Assembly (NCBI RefSeq): GCF_004027225.2
Contig: NC_044278.2
Coordinates: forward strand, 56,475,743-56,539,742
From: Strigops habroptila
Taxonomy: Eukaryota; Chordata; Aves; Psittaciformes; Psittacidae
Direction: 5' to 3'
Length of the DNA: 64,000 nucleotides
The notes under the pieces: model-generated
Seen by the model: the letters and a program-made list of their open reading frames with translations, nothing else
Told to the model about the DNA's origin: nothing
The model's database searches: none
Made by a program: the position numbers and the translations under genes
Shown: in pieces, positions 1 to 11,912 of the stretch
Position numbering within the stretch: the first letter of the stretch is position 1
Layout: the number at the start of each line of letters is the position of its first letter

Positions 1-3000
1 GAAAAGCCTTCACCCTCACCTCTCCCGTGTCTCAGGTCAGGCAGTGAGATGTGGGTACATGCTGCACTGCCCGGGTAACTTCTGCTCCCCTTCTGGGACA
101 CTTCCAAAAACAACTGTCAGAGCCACTGCAGGGTCTCATCCAGACTTGTTGCAAAGCACAATCTTTCTTGCTAGCTTCCCACACAGCATCCTGAGGCCTG
201 ATGTGGGATGGGAGATCTCTGGGATCTCTTGGGTTATTGGTTTGCCAGGTAGCCCCAGTTGCCAGCACCATTTGCAAACAGAGGAGTTACAAGCAAAAGG
301 GATTGGCAGCTGATTGTGTCATGTTGAGACATTGACTGAATGCTCTATGGACCTACTCATTTTAAAGAGGTCTGTAATCTTTGCTTTCCAATTCTTCAAC
401 AGCAGACATTGAGATGATGTTACAAGCTAAGTATCGACTCCAAAGTTATTCGGAGCAGCAAAATTGAAACGTGAATGAGTAACAGCTGAAAACAGGTTAG
501 CAAAAAGAAGTTTGCTGGGTGATTTCCAGATGAAAGCCTGGAAGAAATACAGTTCATATCCAAAAACTTTTTTATCCCACTACCCAAATTACCTCCACAC
601 CAGGAATTAGCTGGATATGTAAAGATTCTGCCTGCAAAACTTCAAACATAAAAATGGGGTGGAGAAAGTGGGAGAAATCCCTGAAAATTGAATGGTTTTG
701 AACGGTTGGGTTATATTAATTTGGTTATTGGGATTCCTCAGCTTGAAGCAACATCCCTCTGGGAAGAAAGTTATCTGTGATACCACATCCTGGCTATGCA
801 AGCTTCTTGAGTATTCTCTGACTGGTACTTCATAATGATGACAAACACCATCCCCCTTACCCCTCACCAGAGATTGAAAGGACTTTAATGCTGTAAATAG
901 TTTTTAAAAATGAGATTCCTCTGAACGTTTACATTTTCTATTGGTGGAAGGTGTCAGGTTAAGGATTCATTTATAATAACAAAAAGCCACCTCAGAAGAC
1001 AAATTTTCATCCCCTTATTTCCATTGCTATTATTACACAGGACTAATCCAGGTTTTATCTCCATGAGTATTTATGATTTTTGTAGATGAGTGTAATCTAC
1101 TCAGTCAGTAATTAAATACCTTAAATTTATACACAGATACCCTGTACACTTCCTATTGTGTGACTTATATTGTATAGGTTGTCTTAATTTGGTTTCTTAC
1201 TCCTTTTTCTTGTTGCAGGAGGTGTTTCATGATTGCCTAATGCCTTCTAATGTTTTACTATGTGGCAAATTATTTTTTGATATTTTCTAGATGGTTATTT
1301 AGATGAAAAAAAAACATATACTGAATAATAAGGAATTAACCTCTCAGCATTAACTCAGCATGAAATAGCTGATATTTACTAGGACAGCAACCTGCCTCCT
1401 AGGGATTTCGTGTACCCAGATGAGGTTTCTGACACTACTCTTCTCAGTAAGTAGCCACTAAAGCACCCTAATCCCAAGTGGTGCAGTAGAAATAATAGAA
1501 GCTTTGCAGCATGTTTAAAGACATTATCCTAATACCTAATAAATCCAAGTGAAAAACAATATTAAATTACTAGCATGGCAGTCAAGAAAAAAGCTCCATT
1601 AGCCGGGGTAGCATGAGCCACTGCGGGAGGAGCTTCAGCTATTCCCTGGGAGCTCCACATTGGCGCATAGCGCCAGACTTCACAGCTCCCTCCAAAAGTA
1701 TTTTACCTGCATGCATGCAGCAGCAGAAATTGGTGGGCAAACATCTGTATTCCTGCAAAGCCTCACCCTTTTCTGGGATGTTACATGCATTTCAAGGTGT
1801 CAGACATGTGGGTTCTCCAATGCATCTTTCACATGGTCACATACCACAGCAGGTGGGTGTTTGTTTTACAGTAGGCATGACAGGCGTGACCTCCACAGAC
1901 ACCAAGAGCAGCCTTGCCCTGTCACACTCACCCAAGCGCTGCTGCTTCTAGCCCGCTGTCCCTGTAAGCCTGCAGCATCCCCCAGCCACGTGCCAAAGGT
2001 GGGACAGCTACTGGCTATCTACACAGCCTGAAATCCAGCCTCAGAAGATCAGGTTTGTATGTTTGTGGCACCTCAGGGAATTTCAAGTCAAGCTCAGCTT
2101 AACAGTTAAAAGAACAGGGTTGTAAGAGCCTCTCATCTCAAAAATCTGAGGCAGGCTTGTGAATATCTGTATATTTGAGCCTGAGTTTATTTATCGTCTT
2201 GTGGATCTTTCCCAAGAGAACTGGATAAAGAAACTTTGATGGGGCCATACGTTCTTGGACTATGCAATATTTTCTTTTATTCATTTATTGTATTCATAAA
2301 TAAAAATGCCTCATTAACTGCAGAAATGAATTTTCTCTCCAATTGTGTGTACCTTTTGTTATATATTTTAATACAGCAAACCAAGTAAGCACTGACATAA
2401 AATATTGCACTGTGTTGAATTCTCTGTATTTACCTAAAGTATTTTTTCCAAAGTCCTTCTTTGTGAAGCTTTAAAACATTCAAGTTTATTCCTCTTCAGA
2501 AGCACCAGATTTCAAAATCTTCAGCAGACTGGAACATCCATCCTTCTAACAACTAGTAATATAAATTCTGCAAATACAGAACTATTATTTACCACAGAGC
2601 TCTCTTAGCTCTGCAGAAATGAAGAAAATAATTTCTAAAAATACACACATAAAGCAAACCCATGTCTTAGAATGTCTATTAGTACATGAGATAATATTAT
2701 AGGCATAGACCTATTCAGGGGGAAGATGTTACTTGCAGACATCTGGCTGGTACCTTGAGAACAGTGGAGCAAGAGGGTGGATTGGGGGCTATATCTTCCC
2801 CAGATCTCTCATAATCTCTTTTGAGTATTTCTAGTATTTTTGTGGATGTGATCAGTTAAAGATATGAGACGCAACACTTCTAGGGAAAGATAATCTAATT
2901 TGTTAGAACTCTTGCTATTAGATCATCCTATTTGCTGTGACAGTGTCCTCAGGAAAATAAGCCAGTAACTCTTTGTGGGTGTTACTTTCCAAGTGTGAGA

Positions 3001-5340
3001 GTGTGAATCTCTATTATGCTCCTTCCACAGATGGGGACAGGGCTGGGGAGGGGAAGCGACTTGTTAAAGATGCTGCAGCAAGTCACCAGAAGGTCTGTCA
3101 GCACCCAGACCTCCCCCCTGCCTGCTGGTTTAGCAGAAGCCTTTACTGACATCCTTGTAAAATTAAAACTTACAACCTCATTCCTTCAAGTAGTTACAGA
3201 CACACTAAACTTCAAGCACAGGAGTGGTCCCATTAAAGCCAATATGCATACTTGCATGCTTCATGTTGAACATCTCTTTTGCAAAAGCCCCAAACCAGCC
3301 CAGACATCAAACCCAAGTGTAAAAGACCATACCCAGAGCAGAGTCACTAACTGCGGACACCTATTATTGTTGTTCCTCCACGCTGCACCGGCTGCCGTGT
3401 GATCTGCTGACAGGCTCTAAAGCACTGCCTCTGGCCAAAATTCTGTTACCTGAAGGTGTCCCCCTCCTGGTTGTTTGAAAAGTGTTAAAAGCTGGAATTG
3501 CTATCGTGCAAGAGGCAGCAAGGGCTCCACAGCATGACAGGATGGTAGGATTTGCCCTTCCATCCCTAGGTCTGGCAAAAGCCCCACCTCACTAGCTCTG
3601 GAGCCCGTTGTCAAAGGTATCGACCACTGAAGCTTTGGGTAAAAATTGTGGGAGCTGTGGTTTTGACTATAGTGATGGAATATGCTTGAACATGTCTGTC
3701 TGCATTTCTTATGCTTCTGGGTAGCTATTTCCTGCACAGGCTGTTATTTAAAATAACAGATAGAGATTTCAGACTTAAAGAACTATATTTTTTTACTGAA
3801 ATCTAAAGACATGAATACTATTAAATGATGTTTAATGGAGAAGTACAAAAAGAAAACACATTTAAAGGCATCTGCTATGTGTCATTAGTGATTATCTTTC
3901 AAATTTAGACATGATGAGTCAAATTTTCCTCAGTCAACCTGACTGATAGTTAATGAAATTGCAACCATTTTGGTCATGTAAGCCTAAATGCATTTGTGAA
4001 GCTCAAATGTTAACGTGCAAAGTCTTCTCTGGTTATGAGCCTCCCTGGGGCAAACAGATACATTTCTTCATATGGGAAAAAATGATGAATAAAATTCAGA
4101 TGGACACAAGCTATGATACCTTATTCCCTGAAGTTTATAGGAATCTTTTTAGCCACTGTACAACATAGTAGAGGAGAGATTTCTATCTGTTTTCTTTCTT
4201 TACAGACTCAGGACAATAGAGCTAAATTCACAGGCCAAATCCACCTACCCATTTGCACCATTTTTCTTTTAAAGTTATATTTTCTGACAGTTTTAATTTT
4301 TGCCACAAATAAAACTGACCTGAAACTGGGAGTTGTATTCATTTTGGGCTTTTTTCATGTCCAATCCACTGTTTCAAAGCAGTTTGGGTACAGCTATATT
4401 AGCATTTTGTGAATTACCTTGTTGTGTAGCAGACTGCAAAAAGAGCAGTCTGAAGGATGCATTAATAATAATAAAGTTGATGGTGTGATGTGATAGTAAA
4501 AGGTGGTTTAAGCAGTATTGTTTGGGGTAATCGTAATTAGCGGTAGCTATTTAAAGGTCCCAGCATATGTTTTGTAAGTAGAAATGTTAACCCTAGTGTC
4601 TTGGCCAGTTTCCAGCATAAGCAATTACATTCTTCCCACACTACTTAACAATCCCTTGTTGCTTCAATTAGACATGGTATTCTTCAGTTTCTCTCTGAGA
4701 GCTGTTGTGTTGCCTTACCGGTGCTGTTATACGGCTGTTGCGTTCCAGTTGAGAGGTCCCAGTATTTTAGTTATAAATGAAGTGTTCCCTGCTTGTAAAA
4801 GGCTTCTGTAGAGTAGTCTCAGAGCACTGCATAAATCAATAAGTGACAGATGCACTTGATATTGTACACTGACTTGAGGGGAGGAGGAAAAAACAGAAGG
4901 GAGGAACGGTACTTGTAGGAAGATAACACCAGGATATGAATAAAACATGCACACCTACCCCATGAACGCACACGAGGGAAAAGGGCAAAGCCAATAACAG
5001 TGGGCTTGGTCCTGGAGGAGGAAAACAATAAAGTCCAGACGAACTGATTTAAGACTGAATCGACCACTCAGTATCCAGAGTGAGCTTACTCCATCTAATT
5101 TTAGGCATGGAAATAAGGACAGCTAGTCCCCAGATTCCCTTTGTAATGAGTGACAAAGAGAAGAGAGCTTCAAAAAGCAATATAACCAACATCAATTCTT
5201 TGTGTTTCTACAAGATTCCTTACTTTTGTTGATTTCTTTCATGTGTAGCAACAACCTTGTTATCATGGTTAAAAGAAGTCCTTCATAGCTGCAGTTAGGT
5301 AGGGTGTTCCTCAATTTCATAAGAACTGTTTGAACTAGAT
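1..5340. other. Intergenic stretch, no gene seen
   Basis: AT-rich non-coding DNA with stops frequent in all frames. The only recognisable item is the MIR-like relic at 3005-3125. The longest open frames are short and have no family resemblance. Confidence 0.6.
3005..3125 (-). mobile_element. MIR-like ancient SINE relic
   Basis: The plus strand reads like reverse-complement MIR: ATTATGCTCCTTCCACAGAT GGGGACAGGG, then GAAGCGACTTGTTAAAGATG, GCAAGTCACCAGAAGGTCTG. This matches in order the MIR core (ACAGATGAGGAAACTGAGGC, AAGTGACTTGCCCAAGGTCA). The match is by eye and diverged. Confidence 0.55.
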
Positions 5341-5405
5341 TGGGGGGTTGGAACTAGATGATTCTTAAGGTCCCTCCCAACCCAAACTATTCTATGATTC
5401 TATGA
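5341..5405 (+). mobile_element. Short CR1 3' end
   Basis: The stretch GGTTGGAACTAGATGATTCT through AAGGTCCCTCCCAACCCAAA to ATTCTATGATTCTATGA is the characteristic last 65 or so bases of CR1 LINEs, including the terminal octamers. It is oriented plus, and is a severely 5'-truncated copy. Confidence 0.88.
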
Positions 5406-6855
5406 AGAAATCTTACCACAACCTAAGCAGTTCTTGAATACCCATTCTATACTCCAGGGGTGTTTTGCAGCAAAATAATAATGTGACTACATCCCAAGAG
5501 ATCTGTAGACAGACAACTATTAGTTATAGCCAGAATAAGAATGAATAGAAAGGATACAGCGTTAGGGACAAAATGTCAACAAATGTCTCTGGTTTGTCTT
5601 AGCAACCGGGATCACCGTACCAAATAACCTGAACTCTTGTCTTCTGTCCATCCTTCTTCGACTTTTTTACTTATTCTTTTTTTGCGTAATATCGGAATTC
5701 CAAAAATTGAAACATTCCGTTGTGGTTTTGGACTATATGTAGAAGGAGAAGAACTCTACCAGCACTTCGTCTGTGAGGTCTAATTTATTGCTGGTGGGGT
5801 GGTGGTAAGGCAGTCATAAGAGTTTTGGTTTTTTCATTTTCATAAAAGGCCAAGCTGTTGCAGAAAAGCTGCTGATATGCGTACCAAATTAACTCTTACT
5901 GCTTTTCTGGCTCTTTTCCCCTAAAATTTCACATTCCCACTGGATGGCTTTGAATATTCTGGGTAGTATTGTCCCAACCATCATTTAGTATCATAACCCC
6001 ACTTGAAGGAAAAACTGCTACAGAGGACAAGCAGTTGTCAAAAAATGAACGGTGTTATCCAGAGAAAGGAAGGTGAGTGATGGAGAGCAAAGCTCCTGTT
6101 TATTTGTATCTTGTGGTAATGCAGACAAGATGAAAATGGTTTTCAACAGGTCTGCTTCCTCCTCTCCTGCTGAAAGGGATAAATGGATCTTAGAATCTTT
6201 TTCCCCTTCATTCCTATAGCTGCATAAATCGGGTTTATTCAGGACCTGAGGAAGATGGAAGGGGGCATTAATGCAGAAAGAAGGGGACACTGGTTGGTAA
6301 TATATCCCAGAAGTCCATTTGTCCATGCATTCCACTATTTGTAACTTCAGTACTTACAGGAAAGATGAACTCTTATGCCCTGGTCAATAGAGTGTTAAAT
6401 GGTGTGGAATAAATGATAGATGACCTGTACAACTCCAAAGATGTACCTTCTCCAAATGGTACCTAATCTACGGCCAGCAGGGAAAGGAGATAAATTTACT
6501 TTACATTTAGATACTAATGTCAAAACAAAAAGGTGGAGAAATCAGCTGGCAAAGAGAACAGGAAGGGAATATGGAGGTGAATAGTAAGAAACCAGTTGCC
6601 CATCCTTTCTGTAGGACTGTAATGGCCCTAGCTGGTTACTGTGCCTGTAACTGGGCAGTCGCCTCTTTGGAAGAGCAAAGGAAGAGTCCTGCTGCCCCTT
6701 TAGCTGACAAACCTGTCTAGGCGGTGGTCCAATCTCCACCTCAAGCAACAGAGAAACAGCAGATATTCCTGGTGTAGTACCTGATGCTGTCACAAGCAAC
6801 GGTGAGTAAAAGCAGGATTTTGCATATTTTCTTTGACCTTCACTGAAAGTTAACA
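5406..6855. other. Intergenic stretch between two CR1 tails
   Basis: Nothing recognisable. It is flanked by CR1 3' ends that face each other, plus-strand on the left and minus-strand on the right. Confidence 0.6.
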
Positions 6856-8342
6856 CACAGAATCACAGAATCACAGAATAGTTAGGGTTGGAAAGGATCT
6901 TACGATCATCTAGTTCCAACACCCTGCCATGGGCAGGGACAACTCGCACTAAACCATGTCGCCCAAGGCTTCGTCCAACCTGGCCTTGAACACTGTCAGG
7001 GATGGAGCATTCACAACTTCCTTGGGCAATCCATTCCAGTGCCTCACCACCCCCACTGTAAAGAACTTATATCTAATCTAAACTTCCCCTGTTTAAGTTT
7101 GAACCCATTACCCCTTGTCCTACCGCTACAGTCCCTAAGGAAGAGTCCCTCCCCAGCATCCTTGTAGGCCCCCTTCAGATACTGGAAGGCTGCTATGAGG
7201 TCTCCATGCAGCCTTCTCTTTCTCCAGGCTGAACAGCCCCAACTTTCTCGGCCTGTCTTCGTATGGGAGGTGCTCCAGCCCCCTTATCATCCTCGTGGCC
7301 CTCCTCTGGACTTGCTCCAACAGCTCCATGTCATTTTTATGTTGAGGACACCAGAACTGTACACAGTACTCCAAGTAAGGTCTCACGAGAGCAGAGTAGA
7401 GGGGCAGGATCACCTCCTTTGACCTGCTGGTCACGCTGCTTTTGGTGCAGCCCAGGATACGGTTGGCTTTCTGGGCTGCAAGCGCACACTGAAGCCAGCT
7501 CATGTTCAGTTTCTCATCAACCAACACTCCCAAGTCCTTCTCCGCAGAGCTGCTCTGAATCTCTTCTCTGCCCAACCTGTAGCTGTGCCTGCGATTGCCC
7601 CAACACAGGTGTAGGACCTTACACTTGGCTTGGTTGAACTTTATGAGGTTGGCATTGGCCCACCTCTCAAGCATGTCAAGGTCCCTCTGGATGGCATCTC
7701 TTCCCGCCAGTGTATCAGCCGAACCACACAGCTTGGCATTGTCAGCAAACTTGCTGAGGGTGCATCAATCCCACTGTCCATGTTGCTGACAAAGATGTTG
7801 AACAAGATCGGTCCCAACACCAACCCCTGAGGGACACCACTCGTTACTGGTCTCCAACTGGACATCGAGCCATTTACCACAACTCATTGCATGTGGCCAT
7901 CCAGCCAGTTCTTTATCCACTGAGTGATCCATCCATCAAATTGATGTCTCTCCAATTTAGAGACAAGGATGTCATGTGGGACAGTGTCAAACACTTTGCA
8001 CAAGTCCAGGTAGATGACGTCAACTGCTTTGCCCCTGTCCATCAGTTCTGTAGCCCCATCATAGAAGGCCACCAAATTGGTCAGGCATGATTTGCCCTTA
8101 GTGAAGCCATGTTGGCTGTCACCAACCACCTGTTTTTTTTCATGTGCCTTAGCATGCTTTCCAGGAGAATCTGCTCCAAGATTTTGCCAGGCACAGAGAT
8201 GAGATTGATTGGTCCGTAGATCCCTGGGTCTTCCATTTTCCCCTTCTTGTAAATGAGGGTTATATTTCCCTTCTTCCAGTCATCAGGAACTTCACCTGAC
8301 TGCCATGATTTTTCAAATATGATGGACAGTGGCTTAGCAACT
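6856..8342 (-). mobile_element. CR1 LINE, 5'-truncated, with decayed reverse transcriptase and 3' UTR
   Basis: The element reads right to left. Its 3' end is three tandem copies of CACAGAAT (6856-6879), the complement of the CR1 terminal octamer. The 3' UTR is at about 6880-7130. Upstream on the minus strand are recognisable reverse transcriptase pieces: a [20 protein letters not shown] and [20 protein letters not shown] section (8129-7884), [20 protein letters not shown] (about 7840-7780), and the C-terminal [10 protein letters not shown] and [20 protein letters not shown] part (7674-7135). The pieces are in different frames. The expected catalytic FADD reads FADN in the frame nearest the motif. 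The 5' end stops at about 8342, as is usual for 5'-truncated CR1 copies. No target-site duplication is expected or seen. Confidence 0.95.
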
Positions 8343-9404
8343 CAGGATCAGGGAAGAGATGACAATGAACTGCTCTAAGGCTAAGGAAAAAAGTGAGCTG
8401 TGTCATAGTCAGATACGTAGTTTTTCGCAATTCTCTGTGCAATTAGGTAATAAATACATAGGAAGGGTGTGCCTACTCCAGGACATTTGTGTGAATTAGG
8501 TATAAATTACAGCAGCATCACTCCATTCAATAGTGAATAAGAAGCACATTTAACACTAATGAGACAGCAGAATAGTAAGGGATGCAATTGGGGAAGAATC
8601 CTTCTATTTCTGAAAGGCAAAAAGAATTATCATATTACCTTTCAGGTATTTCACACACAAAAAACTCCAGTAAATTACAGATCTAGTTTGCAGGTCCCAT
8701 GACTCAGGCCTCGGCAGCCCTTGTGCCAGAGCTGTATATTACTGGATCCCTCAGCAGAGCTGGCTCAAGCTGAAGTGATGTGGCTGGTTTGCAAAAAGTC
8801 ACTGCCAAATTAGTGAGATCATGTAACCTTGTCATTTTACACCAGTATGAGGCAGAGATATGCCGCTTGCTGTCCCACACTGCATCTAGCTTGATCTCCT
8901 GCAACCTCGTACACTGCCAGAGCTCTTCAGTGATTCTTGCAGTGTCTGTGTGGTTCTGAATGTGTACTTGATCATCAGGCTAGATGGAGGGTCAGATGGG
9001 AATTTAATCCTCACTGTGTTGCCTGGATCCCCTTCACCTGAACAATAGTAGCTCTGAACGATATCTACGACACGAGGAAGAGCAGACAGCTGGTGGGACT
9101 TTGGCATATGGAACTAGTTCTCTCTGTACCAGCATACACCACAGAGCTTAGGGGAAATCCTGGCTAATTACTTTATGAGACGTTCACTGGGGCTGCTGGT
9201 TATAACTCTGAACTGTGCAGAAATGAGAAGGAAGCAGTAACAGTCTTACCACACATACTGCATTTCTTGCGTTGTTCAGATGTACTTTCTTCTGTTCCAG
9301 GCTTTCAGCAGTCCTTGATATCCCATCCTCAGAAATAATCATCTCAACACTGTTTAAGTACAAGTAGAGATTAAAAGGACTTAATTAAAAGAAATTGGAA
9401 ACTG

Positions 9405-9490
9405 AGGGGGGAAGGTGGGGGAGGGCGGAGGGAGGGAGGAGAAAAAAAAAATAAAAATTAAAAAAAAAGAACTTTGAAAAAAATTGAGAA
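9405..9490 (+). repeat. G-rich purine tract followed by A-rich tract
   Basis: Runs of six, five, three, three and three Gs (9405-9438) give a canonical G-quadruplex pattern on the plus strand. They are followed at once by A-rich sequence (9441-9490) with only a few T, G and C. It may be simple low-complexity DNA or an old poly(A) remnant. No retroelement body was recognised upstream. Confidence 0.7.
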
Positions 9491-10512
9491 ATAACCTAGA
9501 AAACATGGGCAACAGAGAGCAGTGGGGGAGAAAGTAAGAAGACAGTTTAGCAGCTAGGACTACAAATCCTTCTCGCTACCTTACACTGCTTCCTGAATCA
9601 TCTCATCTCCATTACTCCAAGATATGATCTCTGGCAGTCTTGGTGCTGCATTACTGACTTGGTCTAGAAAATGTGGCTGGTGAGAATGATTTAAGTTATG
9701 AGGGATATCAGGTGCTGAAGAGACAGGGAATGACTTTCCTATACACAGTGTATGTTTCTACCACCTGAAGTATCTCCCAGTGCCCATCCTACTTCACAAG
9801 TATGGCATACAAGAGCAAGAGCAGAAACCTCTGCTTCGAGCTGTGAACAGCATTCACCCATAACATGCTTCCCATGGCCAACCAGGCAGCTCCTGCTCCC
9901 CCCAGTACACTTGCTGCTGGGCCACCACAGAGCAGACAACCTCCAGGACGGGGTGCACACCTGAGCCTTGCTCTCTGGTTTCAACCACAGGTCTCTATTC
10001 TCCTCAAGCAAGAAAATGAAGTCACCATCCTTCCCCCAGCTGTGTTCCTCCCCTGAGCTATTTTAGGATGCCACTAGCATCTCTCTGCTGCCTCTGCTAG
10101 CTCCGTGGCAGATGTCTTTCCGCAAAGGTCTCTGCACTATGCCTCTGATTCACTGCCTGGGCATCGGTGAGAGATAGACAGGGGTGGCACGCATCAGCTG
10201 CCTTTGGATGCTTTGGGGCAGTCTGGTTCCCAACATGCACAGAGCAGGTCTCCTGAACAGCTCTCCTGTGACCAAGACTCTGGGCAACTGGGTAGGAGGA
10301 GACCTCAGCAGGGAAGCCTGTCCAGGGCCGGTACAGGGAGCAATACAGCACTGTGCTGAGCTGCAGTGCAACTGTGTGAGCTGTGATACACAAACTGAGG
10401 CTGAAGGAATGATTGGTGAGGATCAGAATGTGTTAGGTAGAGGCCCAGGCTAGTTTCTCATCATCAAAGCATTTTTCTGGTCAAACCATCACCACTGCTG
10501 TGCCTGTATGTA

Positions 10513-10541
10513 TACACACACATGCACACACACGTGTGTTT
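10513..10541. repeat. (CA)n/(TG)n microsatellite, imperfect
   Basis: Alternating purine-pyrimidine sequence TATACACACACATGCACACA followed by CACACGTGTGTTT. It is short and imperfect. Confidence 0.8.
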
Positions 10542-11878
10542 GCATTCAGGTGTTTTAATTCCTCCTGCGTGCCTCCGCAACACCAGCCAAAAGAACATTT
10601 CTGGGACCAGGGATCTGATGGATTTCCTGGGAACCTGAGGCTAGAGACCCAGGCAGAGTTTCACAGGAGATGTTGGGGATCAGCAGACCCTCCAGACAAA
10701 TAAGGAGGATCAGGTGTACATATTTTGGGGCAGAAGAGCATTGTTGTGAACTGCCTGGCTCTGGTCAGAGATCAGAAGCTGTGTAGACAAGCAGTTGAAG
10801 TACCAGAGGTATCAGTGCTACACTGTACTTGAAACATTTTCAAAAGAGGATGGAGAAAACATGGGAAATGATCCCCTTACCTGGGCTGGTGGCTCTGTCC
10901 TCAGTTTTAGGACCTTCCTGTGGCCACCTGGGAACAAGGAGACACCCAATCATTCTCCTCAAAGGCCTTCTCTCCCTCAAGGCTCTGGTTCTTATCCTCG
11001 GACTTCCCCTTTTTGGGTGATGAGGTACACTGGCTCTGTTACTGAGCCACCAACGTGGTCAGGCACCTCCTCATCTTTCACACTCCAGTAAGGTTTCTTG
11101 TAGCACAGGCAAGCTTTCCCTGCCCTGATGCTGGACTGGCCACTGACAACCTCAGTCCTCTTGTAGGTCCTCTAAGGACAGCCAGCCTTGTCCCTGTGCC
11201 GTTCCCTCACTGCCCCTGCTGAAGCATCTCTGCAACAAGGATTCAGAAAGTGACACCTTACTGCAAAACAGCCTTCCCACCCAGAGCCCTAGCAGGACTA
11301 GTACTAGTACCTCTATCTCTATCCAGTCTAGACTCCACTGGGCAAGACTGGATCAGGAAAATAAGAATGTTATATATATGGCATGGGATGTCTTGCATTG
11401 GTAATAAGGTGCTGCTGTATTAGGTACTTCGGAAAATCCAAAGTCTTTCAGCGGTTCAGAAATCTAATACAAAACAGGAGGTCTTGTTCAAAGAAAGGCA
11501 ACCGAAGAAAGACACATGCAGATATCAGCTGCAAAGCAAGGTTCCGTGCGGACCACCAGAGCTAACAAAAGCCCAGTGGAGGCAAACATCAAAAAGAAAG
11601 TGAAAGCACAGGGCTCAAGAACTGCGAAAAGTGGAGGGCATGATTCTGGGTGACAATGAGCAAAAGGTGTTGCAATAACTGTGGATGTTTAGATTCGGAC
11701 AGGCAATACTGATCCAGTATAAAGTCTACTGGCAGAAAGTTGATGTTTAAAACTGGCAGAAGGGGTTTATACACAACTGTCATCTAGTATTGTAGGTTCA
11801 AAGCTTTTTTCACCAAGTATTACATGCGTTTGAGTTTTAACACACCATCACATCACACCCTCACACTGTTGAAATATG

Positions 11879-11912
11879 CATATATACATACATATGTATG
11901 TACACACATATA
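11879..11912. repeat. (TACA)n/(TATG)n microsatellite with perfect palindrome
   Basis: Alternating TATATACATACATATGTATG TACACACATAT. Bases 11885-11902 form an 18-bp perfect palindrome (TACATACATATGTATGTA). Confidence 0.8.

Noticed and set aside
7135-8129. Separate minus-strand genes
   Set aside because: All are pieces of the decayed CR1 reverse transcriptase, not host genes.
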